NCBI GenBank assembly: GCA_013215385.1
Contig: JABSOY010000024.1
Location: 1 to 64,000 of the forward strand
Direction: 5' to 3'
Origin: Colwellia sp.
Lineage (GTDB): Bacteria; Pseudomonadota; Gammaproteobacteria; Enterobacterales; Alteromonadaceae
DNA: 64,000 nt
The notes below the pieces were generated by a model. That model did not search any database. It was not told the origin of the DNA and saw only the letters and a list, made by a program, of their open reading frames with translations. Shown one piece after another: positions 1 through 8,458 of the stretch. Within the stretch, counting starts at the first letter, position 1. Every line of letters starts with the position of its first letter. The position numbers were made by a program, and so were the translations under genes.

Positions 1-126
1 TACACACCCAATAAATAAAGATACACACCCAATAAATAAAGATACACACCCAATAAATAAAGATACACACCCAATAAATAAAGATACACACCCAATAAGC
101 ATAGATACACACCAAATAAGTAAAGA
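1..126 (+). repeat. Six tandem copies of a 21-bp repeat
   Basis: Six head-to-tail 21-bp units begin at 1, 22, 43, 64, 85 and 106. The first four are identical and the last two carry substitutions. Twenty-one is a multiple of three, and the repeat is open in the frame of the downstream peptidase, where each unit reads Asp-Thr-His-Pro-Ile-Asn-Lys. The array continues to the window edge, so the full copy number is unknown. Confidence 0.95.
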
Positions 127-1354
127 CTATACTTTCACTGCAAAAGAATTGACTAAGTTAGAGCAGTCGAGTGTGATGATATTAAGTAATGATCAATTTG
201 TTTTTAATAATGAGCTTATTGCACTTGACTGGGATAACGTTTTTGACAGTTATTTTCCTCACTTAAAAGACTATCAAGATACTATCATGCATTATGCAGG
301 TTATTACAGTATAAACCCCAAGCTTTTAATTTCTTTAATTGAATCTAAAAGCAAATTAGTATCTTCACCTTCAAAAAAAGCTTTTATGTCACCGTTTGGT
401 GAACTGTCTACTCAGCAAGGATTTAAAGCACAAACAAAAGACGTTGCCAGTAAATTAACGAAACGCTTTTATGCTTACAGAAAGCTTGTACTAAATATTG
501 AACCATCAAAAAATATATTGTTGAAAGAGCGTAGACCTACTTCAGCAGCGACAGTGGCTTTAACTAGTTTGTTGGCCTCTTTGGATCAGGAAACTCAAAC
601 GGCGAAAGATGATGGGTTCTTAGATAGAACTAAAACGAAAAGAAAACAAAGAGCACCCAATGAAATTCGAATAGAAAAAACTAAAGTAAATGACGTGCTT
701 AGTGCCTATGAAAATATATTTTTTGAGCAAAGAAACAAATTGCTTAAGGAGTCTTCAACAGGCTTATTTGAAAAAGTATCTAGTAAAGATAAAGTTCAGA
801 AAGTTAGTAAAGTGGCTGCCAATGAGCCATATTTATACTTGCCTTGGAGCAGTGGTTGGAGTTGGGCTGTTACAGGAGGAGCTCATGGTTTTGATGGTAG
901 TTCGTGGCCATTATCTTCTCTAGATTTTGCTTATACAGCAGGAAGCTCTTGGTGGGGAGGAGATAAACCACCTGTATACGCCGCCCATGGAGGCGTAGTA
1001 ACTTGGCTATCAAGTTGTCAAATGCGAATTACTCATTCATCGGGTATTGCGACGAGCTATTATCATATGGATAATTTGCAATATGCTTCAGGAAGTTATA
1101 TTTACGCTGGTACCTATATTGGTCGCTATGCTAATGATAAAAGTCAGGCTTTATGTGAAGGAGGTCAATCAACTGGTCCACATTTACATGTCTCATTGCT
1201 TAAAAATGGCTATTACCAATCTTTGCAAGGTCGTTCTTTAAGTGGTTATTGGATTCAAACAGGTAACTATAGCTACGATTCTGATTGTACGAGAAGCTTC
1301 TTATGGAAAAACGGCTATACATATTGTCCAGGAACCAATATTTACAAGCCATAA
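2..1354 (+). CDS. M23 family (LasA/beta-lytic type) metallopeptidase, 5' end outside window
   Basis: This is a probable secreted zinc endopeptidase that cuts peptidoglycan cross-bridges or glycine-rich proteins. The C-terminal half has the M23A signature: GGAHGFDG with a zinc His, SSLDF with a zinc Asp, YYHM and GPHLH with the catalytic and zinc His residues, in LasA order. The frame is open to the left edge and includes four DTHPINK heptads, then DTHPISI and DTHQISK. The first usable codon inside the frame after the repeats is TTG at 149, which has no ribosome-binding site, so the real start probably lies upstream of the window. The stretch before the catalytic domain (about codons 50-270) is lysine-rich and could be a propeptide. 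The domain call is firm; the repeat being translated is inferred from frame alone. Confidence 0.8.
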   Translation, partial: THPINKDTHPINKDTHPINKDTHPINKDTHPISIDTHQISKDYTFTAKELTKLEQSSVMILSNDQFVFNNELIALDWDNVFDSYFPHLKDYQDTIMHYAGYYSINPKLLISLIESKSKLVSSPSKKAFMSPFGELSTQQGFKAQTKDVASKLTKRFYAYRKLVLNIEPSKNILLKERRPTSAATVALTSLLASLDQETQTAKDDGFLDRTKTKRKQRAPNEIRIEKTKVNDVLSAYENIFFEQRNKLLKESSTGLFEKVSSKDKVQKVSKVAANEPYLYLPWSSGWSWAVTGGAHGFDGSSWPLSSLDFAYTAGSSWWGGDKPPVYAAHGGVVTWLSSCQMRITHSSGIATSYYHMDNLQYASGSYIYAGTYIGRYANDKSQALCEGGQSTGPHLHVSLLKNGYYQSLQGRSLSGYWIQTGNYSYDSDCTRSFLWKNGYTYCPGTNIYKP

Positions 1355-1415
1355 AAAGCGTTAAGGGTTGCATTAAATATGCTGAGTAATATAACTCATT
1401 CTTAAGTTTGAATTA

Positions 1416-1449
1416 AAGGTTTATAGCGAAGTTATAAACCTTGTTTTCT
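1416..1449 (+). terminator. Probable rho-independent terminator of the M23 peptidase gene
   Basis: A perfect 10-bp stem (AAGGTTTATA paired with TATAAACCTT, 7-base loop) is followed by TGTTTTCTT, about 60 bases after the peptidase stop codon. Confidence 0.6.
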
Positions 1450-1492
1450 TGCATTGCGATAAAAGATGACAACTTTGGATTTATTATTATAA

Positions 1493-1542
1493 ATTGCATT
1501 GCTCGGGGAAAATGCAATATTTGGCCACAAATCATTGTGGCC
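1493..1542. other. Two adjacent hairpins in a 376-bp gap
   Basis: In the gap 1355-1730, ATTGCATT (1493-1500) pairs with AATGCAAT (1511-1518). Four bases later GGCCACAA (1523-1530) pairs perfectly with TTGTGGCC (1535-1542) over an ATCA loop, followed by a T-rich stretch. They could be a second terminator, a small RNA end, or protein-binding palindromes upstream of the CadC-like regulator. The rest of the gap is very AT-rich with no ORF. Confidence 0.45.
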
Positions 1543-1730
1543 TATATTTTAATTTCGCATTGAAATAGGCTTATAACTATTTTTATTATATATTTCCTTT
1601 TAATTATTAGTTCCTCAAACAATATTTCCTATATATTCTTATATATATCTATTTTTATATGCTGGTATTTATGAGCAGAATAACTTTCCCACTTTTTTTA
1701 GTAACGAAATTTCAAGTGGCGGCTGTTTAG

Positions 1731-3371
1731 GTGAACTCTAACTGTTATCAGATTGGAGCGTTTCTAGTTGACCTTGATGTAGGGTTATTACAGTCTAAAG
1801 GCATAGAACAAAAATTACCGACACTTTCACGAGAGGTATTACTTTGTTTAGTTAACAGTGCCCCAAAGATTGTTACACAAGATGAATTGATCTCAACTGT
1901 ATGGAAAGGTGTCGTTGTAACAGATGAAAACTTGCAGCAACGAATTCGTCTTATTAGAAAGGCTTTAGGAGATGATAGTAAGAACCCTGAGTATATAGAA
2001 ACAATTCGAGGCGTTGGCTACCAGCTCATCGCAGAGACTCAAAAAATTGAGTGCATCGATGAAAATAAACTTGATATTAGCTTGGTGCCTCAATTACTAA
2101 ATAGAGTTACAGCTTCTTGTCATAATATTATGCCAAAGAATAAAAAAAACAGAATTCGCCTTTATTTAGGCATTACTTTTTTTATATTCATCGCTGTAGT
2201 TTTGATAAGCTATTTTACCAAAGGCATTGCTCCCTTAGTCGATATTAAAAATCATTCAAATGATGTTAAGGAAAATAGCTTTTATGCGCAAGGAATGACA
2301 TATTATAAAAGATATCGAAAGAATGATAATCAAATAGCTATTCAACTTTTTAAACAATCCATTGATGATGACCCTGAATATGCTCCAGCTTATGCAGGAC
2401 TTGCTAATTCAATATTACAAGGGGTTTATCAGTATGATTTTTCTATTGATAAGTTAGAAGAGGCGCTATCTATTATTGATGAAGGGTTAACTAAAGATCC
2501 GATGGTTGCTCAATTGTATAAAGCAAGAGGCTTTGCAATGGCATTAAAAGGACATTACGGAAAAACAATTGAAGCATACCATCAGGCAATAAATATTGAT
2601 CCTACATTACATGACGCTATTACCAATTTGGCCTTTACTTATCGAGAGATCGGTCAACTCAACCAGGCACTTAAATGGCATAAACAAGCTATTTACCTTG
2701 TCCCTGACTCTGCTGGTGGTTATCAACACCTAGCGCAAACATATGCAGCTCTTAATATGCCTGAAGAGGCAGAATATTGGTTCAATAAGTCAATTTCTTT
2801 AAAGCCTGACTATTCCCTTGGTCGAGTATTCTACGGAAACTACTTAAATGGCGTTGGTGAATATGGTAAGGCGATAGAGCAAGCCCAAGAAATACTAAGG
2901 TTGACACCAAGCTATATCAGAGCAAAGAATGTTATTGGTGATGCTTATTATTATTCCAGTAGTTTTGATAAGGCTATTCCGTATTACCAAGAGGTCGAAG
3001 CATCAGTGGGTCGTAATAAAGAGTATGCGGCTTTGCGTTTGGGGGTTCTGTATGCTTTGATAGGCGAAGATAAAGCATCACTTGTTCGATTGGAACCTAT
3101 TTCTAAGTCGTTGAATTTGAAAATTGAGCGTGGAGCTCAAGATCCTGATATCATGCTTGATTTAGCTCGTGTTTATGCAGTAAGAGGTGAAGATAAAATT
3201 GCTAATTATTGGTTGAAAGCTGCCTTTGATGCAGGGGAAATCAAATATCACCTAATAATTAGAGAACCTGCTTTTATGGTGCTTTCAGCCACTCCTGAGT
3301 TTCAAATAATTATAAAAGAGATGAAACTCAAACTTTTTCATCTTCGTCAAAATACACCGTTTTATAGATAA
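1731..3371 (+). CDS. CadC/ToxR-like transmembrane regulator with TPR repeats
   Basis: This is a one-component regulator of 546 residues. Residues 1-105 form an OmpR/ToxR-type winged helix (LSREVLLCLV, QDELISTVWKG, LQQRIRLIRKALGDD, IETIRGVGYQL). One membrane helix follows at about 147-165. The rest is a periplasmic part of roughly eight TPR-like repeats (for example PEYAPAYAGLANS). DNA-binding and sensing are therefore joined across the inner membrane, as in CadC, but the input domain is TPR-like rather than CadC's own sensor. The start is GTG with little Shine-Dalgarno signal; the winged helix begins soon after it, which supports the start. No target gene is identifiable. The downstream region holds gene debris only. 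Confidence 0.85.
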   Translation: MNSNCYQIGAFLVDLDVGLLQSKGIEQKLPTLSREVLLCLVNSAPKIVTQDELISTVWKGVVVTDENLQQRIRLIRKALGDDSKNPEYIETIRGVGYQLIAETQKIECIDENKLDISLVPQLLNRVTASCHNIMPKNKKNRIRLYLGITFFIFIAVVLISYFTKGIAPLVDIKNHSNDVKENSFYAQGMTYYKRYRKNDNQIAIQLFKQSIDDDPEYAPAYAGLANSILQGVYQYDFSIDKLEEALSIIDEGLTKDPMVAQLYKARGFAMALKGHYGKTIEAYHQAINIDPTLHDAITNLAFTYREIGQLNQALKWHKQAIYLVPDSAGGYQHLAQTYAALNMPEEAEYWFNKSISLKPDYSLGRVFYGNYLNGVGEYGKAIEQAQEILRLTPSYIRAKNVIGDAYYYSSSFDKAIPYYQEVEASVGRNKEYAALRLGVLYALIGEDKASLVRLEPISKSLNLKIERGAQDPDIMLDLARVYAVRGEDKIANYWLKAAFDAGEIKYHLIIREPAFMVLSATPEFQIIIKEMKLKLFHLRQNTPFYR

Positions 3372-3407
3372 AAGTAAATCGAACTTATCTATGAAATAGA
3401 GAAAGAT

Positions 3408-3716
3408 ATGAAAGCACTAATTCCAAGAAGCTTTTTTGATATTCATTCTATTTTTACCCTAATAATAAACGCCTGTGATGATATCAAGGGAATGACTAGA
3501 ACTGATTCTGCATTCTATAAAAGGCAACTGCAAAATAAATACTTTTTATATGATGATTTTAAAGATCCATTGTTTAAAATTTAATGGATGTTTCTCCATA
3601 TATTACAAATTGATAGTAATGCGCATAAAGCTAAAGCTGACACGATAAAGGGCAAATTGAAAAGGTATTTGATAAACGGAGAAAGGAGTTTGCTGAAAGT
3701 AAATAATTTGTCCTAA
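3408..3716 (+). pseudogene. Possible small gene interrupted by an in-frame stop
   Basis: An ATG at 3408, after a weak GAG-type ribosome-binding site, opens a 58-codon frame (MKALIPRSFFDIHS...) ending in TAA at 3582-3584. The same frame continues immediately for another 43 codons (WMFLHILQIDSNAHKAKA...) to TAA at 3714-3716. Both halves look protein-like, which suggests one gene of about 101 residues broken by a nonsense codon, or two short ORFs in register by chance. No family is recognised. The final stop lies inside the interspersed palindromic repeat. This and the neighbouring repeat and terminator fill most of the 3372-3969 gap. Confidence 0.35.
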
Positions 3717-3754
3717 AGTGAACATACCATTAATATGGTCTCATTAACTGATTA
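3707..3754 (+). repeat. Interspersed palindromic repeat, copy 1
   Basis: First of three related intergenic copies (others near 11838 and 22898). The shared pattern is TCCTAAAGTGAAC, two bases, then the palindrome ACCAT-TAAT-ATGGT, then a looser ATTAAC/GATTA tail. It lies just before a bidirectional terminator. Confidence 0.6.
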
Positions 3755-3773
3755 CTGAAGTCATTTCGTAAAA

Positions 3774-3807
3774 GGGTAATAACACGCAAGTGTAATTACC
3801 CTTTTTT
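3774..3807. terminator. Bidirectional rho-independent terminator
   Basis: GGGTAATAACAC pairs with GTGTAATTACCC (11 of 12 positions) over a GCAA tetraloop, with six T residues after it on the + strand and TTTT after it on the - strand. It separates the forward-strand debris from the reverse-strand kinase operon. Confidence 0.85.
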
Positions 3808-3952
3808 ATGTCTTACTATGTCTAAGAAAACGAGTTTGATCTTTCATAGCCTCCGGATAAAAATTATCAGATGGAACAAGGCCTTTATATAGTGTATGGC
3901 AGCCGTATTTATTATTAACAGAGAAGTAAACTTTCGTATCTTTCAAAAACAC
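3806..3952 (-). CDS. Small hypothetical ORF after the hybrid kinase
   Basis: A 48-codon frame reads VFLKDTKVYFSVNNKYGCHT and ends ...RFLRHSKT. GTG at 3952 and a TTG two codons on are possible starts, with AGAAG just upstream. Composition looks protein-like and the frame ends exactly at the terminator, so it could be a real last gene of the kinase operon or the C-terminal remnant of a lost gene. There is no ATG start and no family is recognised. Confidence 0.3.
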   Translation of the reverse strand: MFLKDTKVYFSVNNKYGCHTLYKGLVPSDNFYPEAMKDQTRFLRHSKT

Positions 3953-3969
3953 TTTCTTCTGTGTAAAAC

Positions 3970-6900
3970 TTATTCAGGTTTTAAATGTTTTTCCAACATT
4001 TTACTCAATTGCTCAATATTTACTGGTTTGGCGATATATCCATTTGCTCCTGCTTGAAGACATTTTTTGTCATCTCCGGGCATAGCGTTCGCAGTGACTG
4101 CAATAATGGCTAACGAAGAAAATTTTTCTTGTTGTCTTATGCGCTCCATCGTTTCATAGCCATCCATTTCAGGCATCATTATATCCATTAAGACCAAATC
4201 AATATCATTATCTTCTGCTAACATTGATAAACATTGTGCACCACTTGAGGCAATACGTACTTCAAGTTGGTACCTACGAAGAACTTTAGCCAGTGCAAAA
4301 GTATTTCGCATATCATCATCAACAAGTAATACCGAAAACCCTTTTAAATTCAGCCCTGCTTCACTCGTTTGATTACTTACCTCCGTTATTTCATTTGCCT
4401 CAGTCGACGCTACTTCTGGGGAAGGTGCGCTTGAGTTATCAGTAACTGCCGAAGAGTCTTTAACTGTTTCTACTTTTTTTGGCGATAACGTTTTAGCTGA
4501 CTGTTGCGGTTCTTGGTTAACTGGTGCCGATATCGGCCTGATTTGCGCAGCTGAGTTCATTTCTCCATCATCATCTTCGACCACATGTTCGACAAATGAG
4601 TGCACTGCCGTTAGTAGTTTTTCGTTAGAATGGCTAGATTTAATGACAATACGATCGGTGAACAGTGCAAGGTGTATTTTCTCTTGCTCTGAGAGATCTT
4701 TACCGGTATGAATAATCACTTTGGGTGGGTCAATTAATTCATCTTTAACTAAAATATCAAGTAAGTCTATGCCTGATAAATCGGGTAACCCCAAGTCTAA
4801 TATCAATACTTCATAGACTTGGTGGCGCAAAGCTATTAAGGCTGCTTGTGCACTGCGAACCCCTTCAGTAGTAACACTTTCACGTCTGAGTAAACGTTTG
4901 ATGGCAAATAAGCTGGCAGAATCATCTTCGACGATTAAGACATTAATAGGTTTCAACCTATTATTCGTCATTGACTGGATAATGTTGGTCATTTTCGCAT
5001 GACTTATTGGTTTTGTTGCCTGATCCATAGCGCCAAGTTCACGTAAATCTCCAAGAGTATCTAATGCACTAACTATATGTACCGGAATATGCTGTGTTTT
5101 AGGGTCTTCCTTTAAATTAACTAATATATCGATGCCATTTAAACCAGGAAGCATATAGTCTAAAATTATGCCGCTGAAGTTATATTGGTGTACCAAGGTT
5201 AAGCCCGACTCTCCATCGTAGGCAATAATGGCTTGGCAATTTTGTTTGTGGCATTCATCAAGGACAATTTTTGCAAAATTAACATCATCTTCAATAATTA
5301 ACAGCAGGGACTTCTTTTTATCCAGAGCCGAGCGATCATCAAAAGCGGGTAGAGCATTGCTTGATGTTTTTGCCATAGTTAATGATTTTGAAGAAGCTAG
5401 ATTTGATGAATTTATATTTGCAGAAAAAAGATTTGGAACCCCGTTATCTTGCAATGCTTTCTTGAGTGGCAGGTATAAAGTAAAACTACTGCCTTTGCCC
5501 AACTCACTTTCAACCTGTAAATCTCCTCCTAATAAATGAGCAAAACTTAAGGATATAGATAAACCAAGACCAGTACCGCCATGGGTTCTGCTGGTTGAAC
5601 CATCAGCCTGCTGAAATGCTTCAAAGATTGCACCATACTTATCATCAGCAATGCCAATGCCAGTATCCTTAATGGTAAATGCAATAACATCACTGGTACC
5701 AGCAAGTATGCCAGACTCTGTTTTGGCGTTGATAAGTATTTGTACCAAACCTTGGTTAGTAAACTTAATTGCATTACTAACCAAATTATTGATGATCTGA
5801 TTTAGTTTGATAATGTCGCTAACAAAGTGCTCAGGTAAGTTGCTATTCATGTGCACTTCAAATGCGATGGATTTATCTTGTGCCATATGTTGAAAACGGT
5901 GGGTGAACTCACGTTCAAAATTAGCAATAATAATTTCGTCATCGATGACCGTCATTTGTCCGGATTCTATTTTTGATAAATCGAGTATCTCATTGATTAA
6001 TTGCAATAACTGTCGTCCACTGTCCTGAATGACTTGGGCAGAAATAACGTCATCTTCGGTAAGGTTGCCTTCGTCATTGTCCGCCAATATGCCAGATAAA
6101 ATAAGCAGACTATTTAATGGCGTGCGTAATTCATGGGACATATTTGCCAGGAATTCTGATTTATATCGGCTTGCTTCCTCTAGTGCCTCGGCTTTTTCTT
6201 CTGTTTCTTTTTGAGCACTTACTAAAGATAATTTTTGTTTTTCTAATACTTTGCTTTTAATGGTTAATTCATTATTGATAGTTGATAATGCTTCAGACTT
6301 ATCCTTTAATTTTTGCTCTGAAATTTTTAATTGCTGAGTTTGCTGTTGCAAGGTATCATTTGAGGTTTGTAATTCGGTTTGTTGTTCTTGGGTTGTTTGT
6401 AGTAACTCTCTGGTTTGTCTTAAGTTATAAGCGAAATCAAATGCTATGGCGATAGCATCGGAAGATAGCCTAAGTATTTCCAGATACTCAGGACTTATTT
6501 GTTTGAAACCACCAATTTCTATCACCCCTTTAACTTTATTATTGGTAATAAAAGGGGCGACAATCACTTGGCTAACTTCGGATCTTCCTAATGCCGAATT
6601 AACATAAAAACAATCATTGAGGTTATCGTCTATCACCAAAATCTTTTGTTCAACCGCACATTGGCCTAGGAGACTTTCACCAAAATTTAATTGGTGTTTT
6701 AATTTATCGATATTAGGGTAGGCATAGCCACCACTAAAATTAAGTAAGTCTTCATTTTTAGTGGCATCGATGGTGAATAAAACTGCGACATTGGCGTTAA
6801 AAATCCTAGTGAAATAGCTGGATATTTTGTTCGCTAACGGCTCTATTTCATTGTCACCATTGGTAATTTCGGCAATTTCCGCCAAAGAGGTATTAAGCCA

Positions 6901-8430
6901 ATTTTGACGCTCACTTGATAATTTAGTATTACGCAAGTTAAGGGTCATACTTTGTAGGGATTTGCCTAATATATCTTTGTCTGAGCGTGGGTGAATATTT
7001 GCGTCATAGTTACCCTCGGCAATATCTTCTGACTGATTTACTACGTCTTGCATTGCTGAATTTAACTGGATCAGGCTTTGCACTAAAACATCATTGTCGC
7101 TTCTCTGGCTTATTGTTCGAGTTAGATCACCGACCGAAAGTGCCTTTATTATATCTGTCACATCTTGAAAAGAATCGACTAGTTCGTGAAAGGTTGCGTT
7201 TAACATGCCTATTTCATTATCTGGAAATTTGATGTCACTTTTAGTTAAGCGTCCTTCAGCAATTTGACCTGCCCAGCGGGTTAATTTTATTACCGGGTTA
7301 ACAATAGCCCGGGTGCTGTGAATTGATAATAAAATGACTATCACCATAGTAGATAGCAGTACCATGGCTACTTGCCATATTAATGTATGTAATGGCATTA
7401 ATGCTTCACTCTCCTCTATTTCTGCAATGAGCATCATGGGCACGCTGGCAAATGAAATAGGTATTTGCACACTATAAACGGCTTGACCTCGATAGCCTTG
7501 ATAAAGTTCTAGTTGCTCTAGGGTGTCTTCTTTAATAATGTCTTGTGCTTGTGCTTGCCATAATTTCGTGTTTTGTGTTTCGACTTTTGTTATTAAAAGG
7601 CTAGGCTCTACATCAAAGCGCGAGTTAGAGCGCATTAATAAGTCATCACCCAATAAAAATGCTTCTCCGCTAGTACCTAGGCCAGTATTTTCCTGCATAA
7701 TATTATTGATTGGTGACAGGGATAAATGAATGGCTAGCAGGCCAAGTTTATCACCATACTCATCAACGACAGCCTGCACCAGAAAACTGGCGACATTATT
7801 ATTGTAGGGTGGGTAAACTTCCATATCGCTGTATACCGGAAAGCCAGTTTTAAGTGCTTTTTGGGCAGCCAAGCTAAAAGCACTTATTTTAGCTTGGTTG
7901 CTGAAAATGTTAGACCCTAAATCATGGTCTTTTCGAATGCTGTACAGCACATTGCCTTGATCATCTAATAACAAAATATCAACATAATCGTAAGTGGTTA
8001 AAAAACGGGAAAAATCACCGCCGTATTCTTCTTCAAGTGTTACCCACTGATATCCTTTGGTTAATTCAGCTAAAGATTTCTTTTTGCTTTTATTCCTTAA
8101 GGCATTATTATCTTGATGAGCACTTTTCATCGCTTCCAGAAAACTGACGGTATTTTCAAGTTCTGCTTGTAGCCTTAAGTTGGTTATGGTCGATTTAAAA
8201 TAGGCGGCTAACTGATCGTGTTTCGCTTGGGCAATGGCATCGAGTTTATTGGTTTGATTATTAGTAATTGTTTGTACACTATTTTGGATACTCATCCAGA
8301 CGATAAAAGCCATAGGTAAAATAGAGATAAGTAGAAAACGTATGAGCAAACTTCTGCCTAATCCAGCCGAAAATAAACCACCAAAAAATTTCGGCAACTG
8401 TTTACCTTTAAAAGAATCATCCTTATTCAT
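3970..8430 (-). CDS. Hybrid sensor histidine kinase with GAF and three receiver domains
   Basis: This is an inner-membrane phosphorelay kinase of about 1486 residues. Order: TM1 (about 27-48), periplasmic Cache-like sensor (50-340), TM2 (350-370), HAMP (372-425) and a second HAMP-like segment, GAF (510-665), coiled coil (670-755), HisKA with the phosphoacceptor in SHELRTPLNS (His766), HATPase with NLVSNAIKFT and GTGLGLS, then three receivers with Asp1091 (ILDYMLPG), Asp1212 (LILDLGLP) and Asp1416 (LVLMDIMMP). No Hpt domain is visible, so an Hpt partner may lie elsewhere. The frame extends to 8541 but would then overlap the upstream gene by 83 bp; the ATG at 8430 (MNKDD) leaves a 28-bp gap and keeps TM1 near the N-terminus. 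It is probably co-transcribed with the binding protein and GGDEF-EAL genes upstream. Confidence 0.9.
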   Translation of the reverse strand: MNKDDSFKGKQLPKFFGGLFSAGLGRSLLIRFLLISILPMAFIVWMSIQNSVQTITNNQTNKLDAIAQAKHDQLAAYFKSTITNLRLQAELENTVSFLEAMKSAHQDNNALRNKSKKKSLAELTKGYQWVTLEEEYGGDFSRFLTTYDYVDILLLDDQGNVLYSIRKDHDLGSNIFSNQAKISAFSLAAQKALKTGFPVYSDMEVYPPYNNNVASFLVQAVVDEYGDKLGLLAIHLSLSPINNIMQENTGLGTSGEAFLLGDDLLMRSNSRFDVEPSLLITKVETQNTKLWQAQAQDIIKEDTLEQLELYQGYRGQAVYSVQIPISFASVPMMLIAEIEESEALMPLHTLIWQVAMVLLSTMVIVILLSIHSTRAIVNPVIKLTRWAGQIAEGRLTKSDIKFPDNEIGMLNATFHELVDSFQDVTDIIKALSVGDLTRTISQRSDNDVLVQSLIQLNSAMQDVVNQSEDIAEGNYDANIHPRSDKDILGKSLQSMTLNLRNTKLSSERQNWLNTSLAEIAEITNGDNEIEPLANKISSYFTRIFNANVAVLFTIDATKNEDLLNFSGGYAYPNIDKLKHQLNFGESLLGQCAVEQKILVIDDNLNDCFYVNSALGRSEVSQVIVAPFITNNKVKGVIEIGGFKQISPEYLEILRLSSDAIAIAFDFAYNLRQTRELLQTTQEQQTELQTSNDTLQQQTQQLKISEQKLKDKSEALSTINNELTIKSKVLEKQKLSLVSAQKETEEKAEALEEASRYKSEFLANMSHELRTPLNSLLILSGILADNDEGNLTEDDVISAQVIQDSGRQLLQLINEILDLSKIESGQMTVIDDEIIIANFEREFTHRFQHMAQDKSIAFEVHMNSNLPEHFVSDIIKLNQIINNLVSNAIKFTNQGLVQILINAKTESGILAGTSDVIAFTIKDTGIGIADDKYGAIFEAFQQADGSTSRTHGGTGLGLSISLSFAHLLGGDLQVESELGKGSSFTLYLPLKKALQDNGVPNLFSANINSSNLASSKSLTMAKTSSNALPAFDDRSALDKKKSLLLIIEDDVNFAKIVLDECHKQNCQAIIAYDGESGLTLVHQYNFSGIILDYMLPGLNGIDILVNLKEDPKTQHIPVHIVSALDTLGDLRELGAMDQATKPISHAKMTNIIQSMTNNRLKPINVLIVEDDSASLFAIKRLLRRESVTTEGVRSAQAALIALRHQVYEVLILDLGLPDLSGIDLLDILVKDELIDPPKVIIHTGKDLSEQEKIHLALFTDRIVIKSSHSNEKLLTAVHSFVEHVVEDDDGEMNSAAQIRPISAPVNQEPQQSAKTLSPKKVETVKDSSAVTDNSSAPSPEVASTEANEITEVSNQTSEAGLNLKGFSVLLVDDDMRNTFALAKVLRRYQLEVRIASSGAQCLSMLAEDNDIDLVLMDIMMPEMDGYETMERIRQQEKFSSLAIIAVTANAMPGDDKKCLQAGANGYIAKPVNIEQLSKMLEKHLKPE

Positions 8431-8458
8431 TTGAGAGCTAGCCTTTATTTTATGGTCA

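Noticed and set aside
1-126. CRISPR-like array
   Set aside because: Units are contiguous 21-bp repeats with no spacers, and they are in frame with a coding sequence.
149-160. TTG as the start of the M23 peptidase
   Set aside because: There is no ribosome-binding site, and the frame is open upstream to the window edge through a repeat of coding length.
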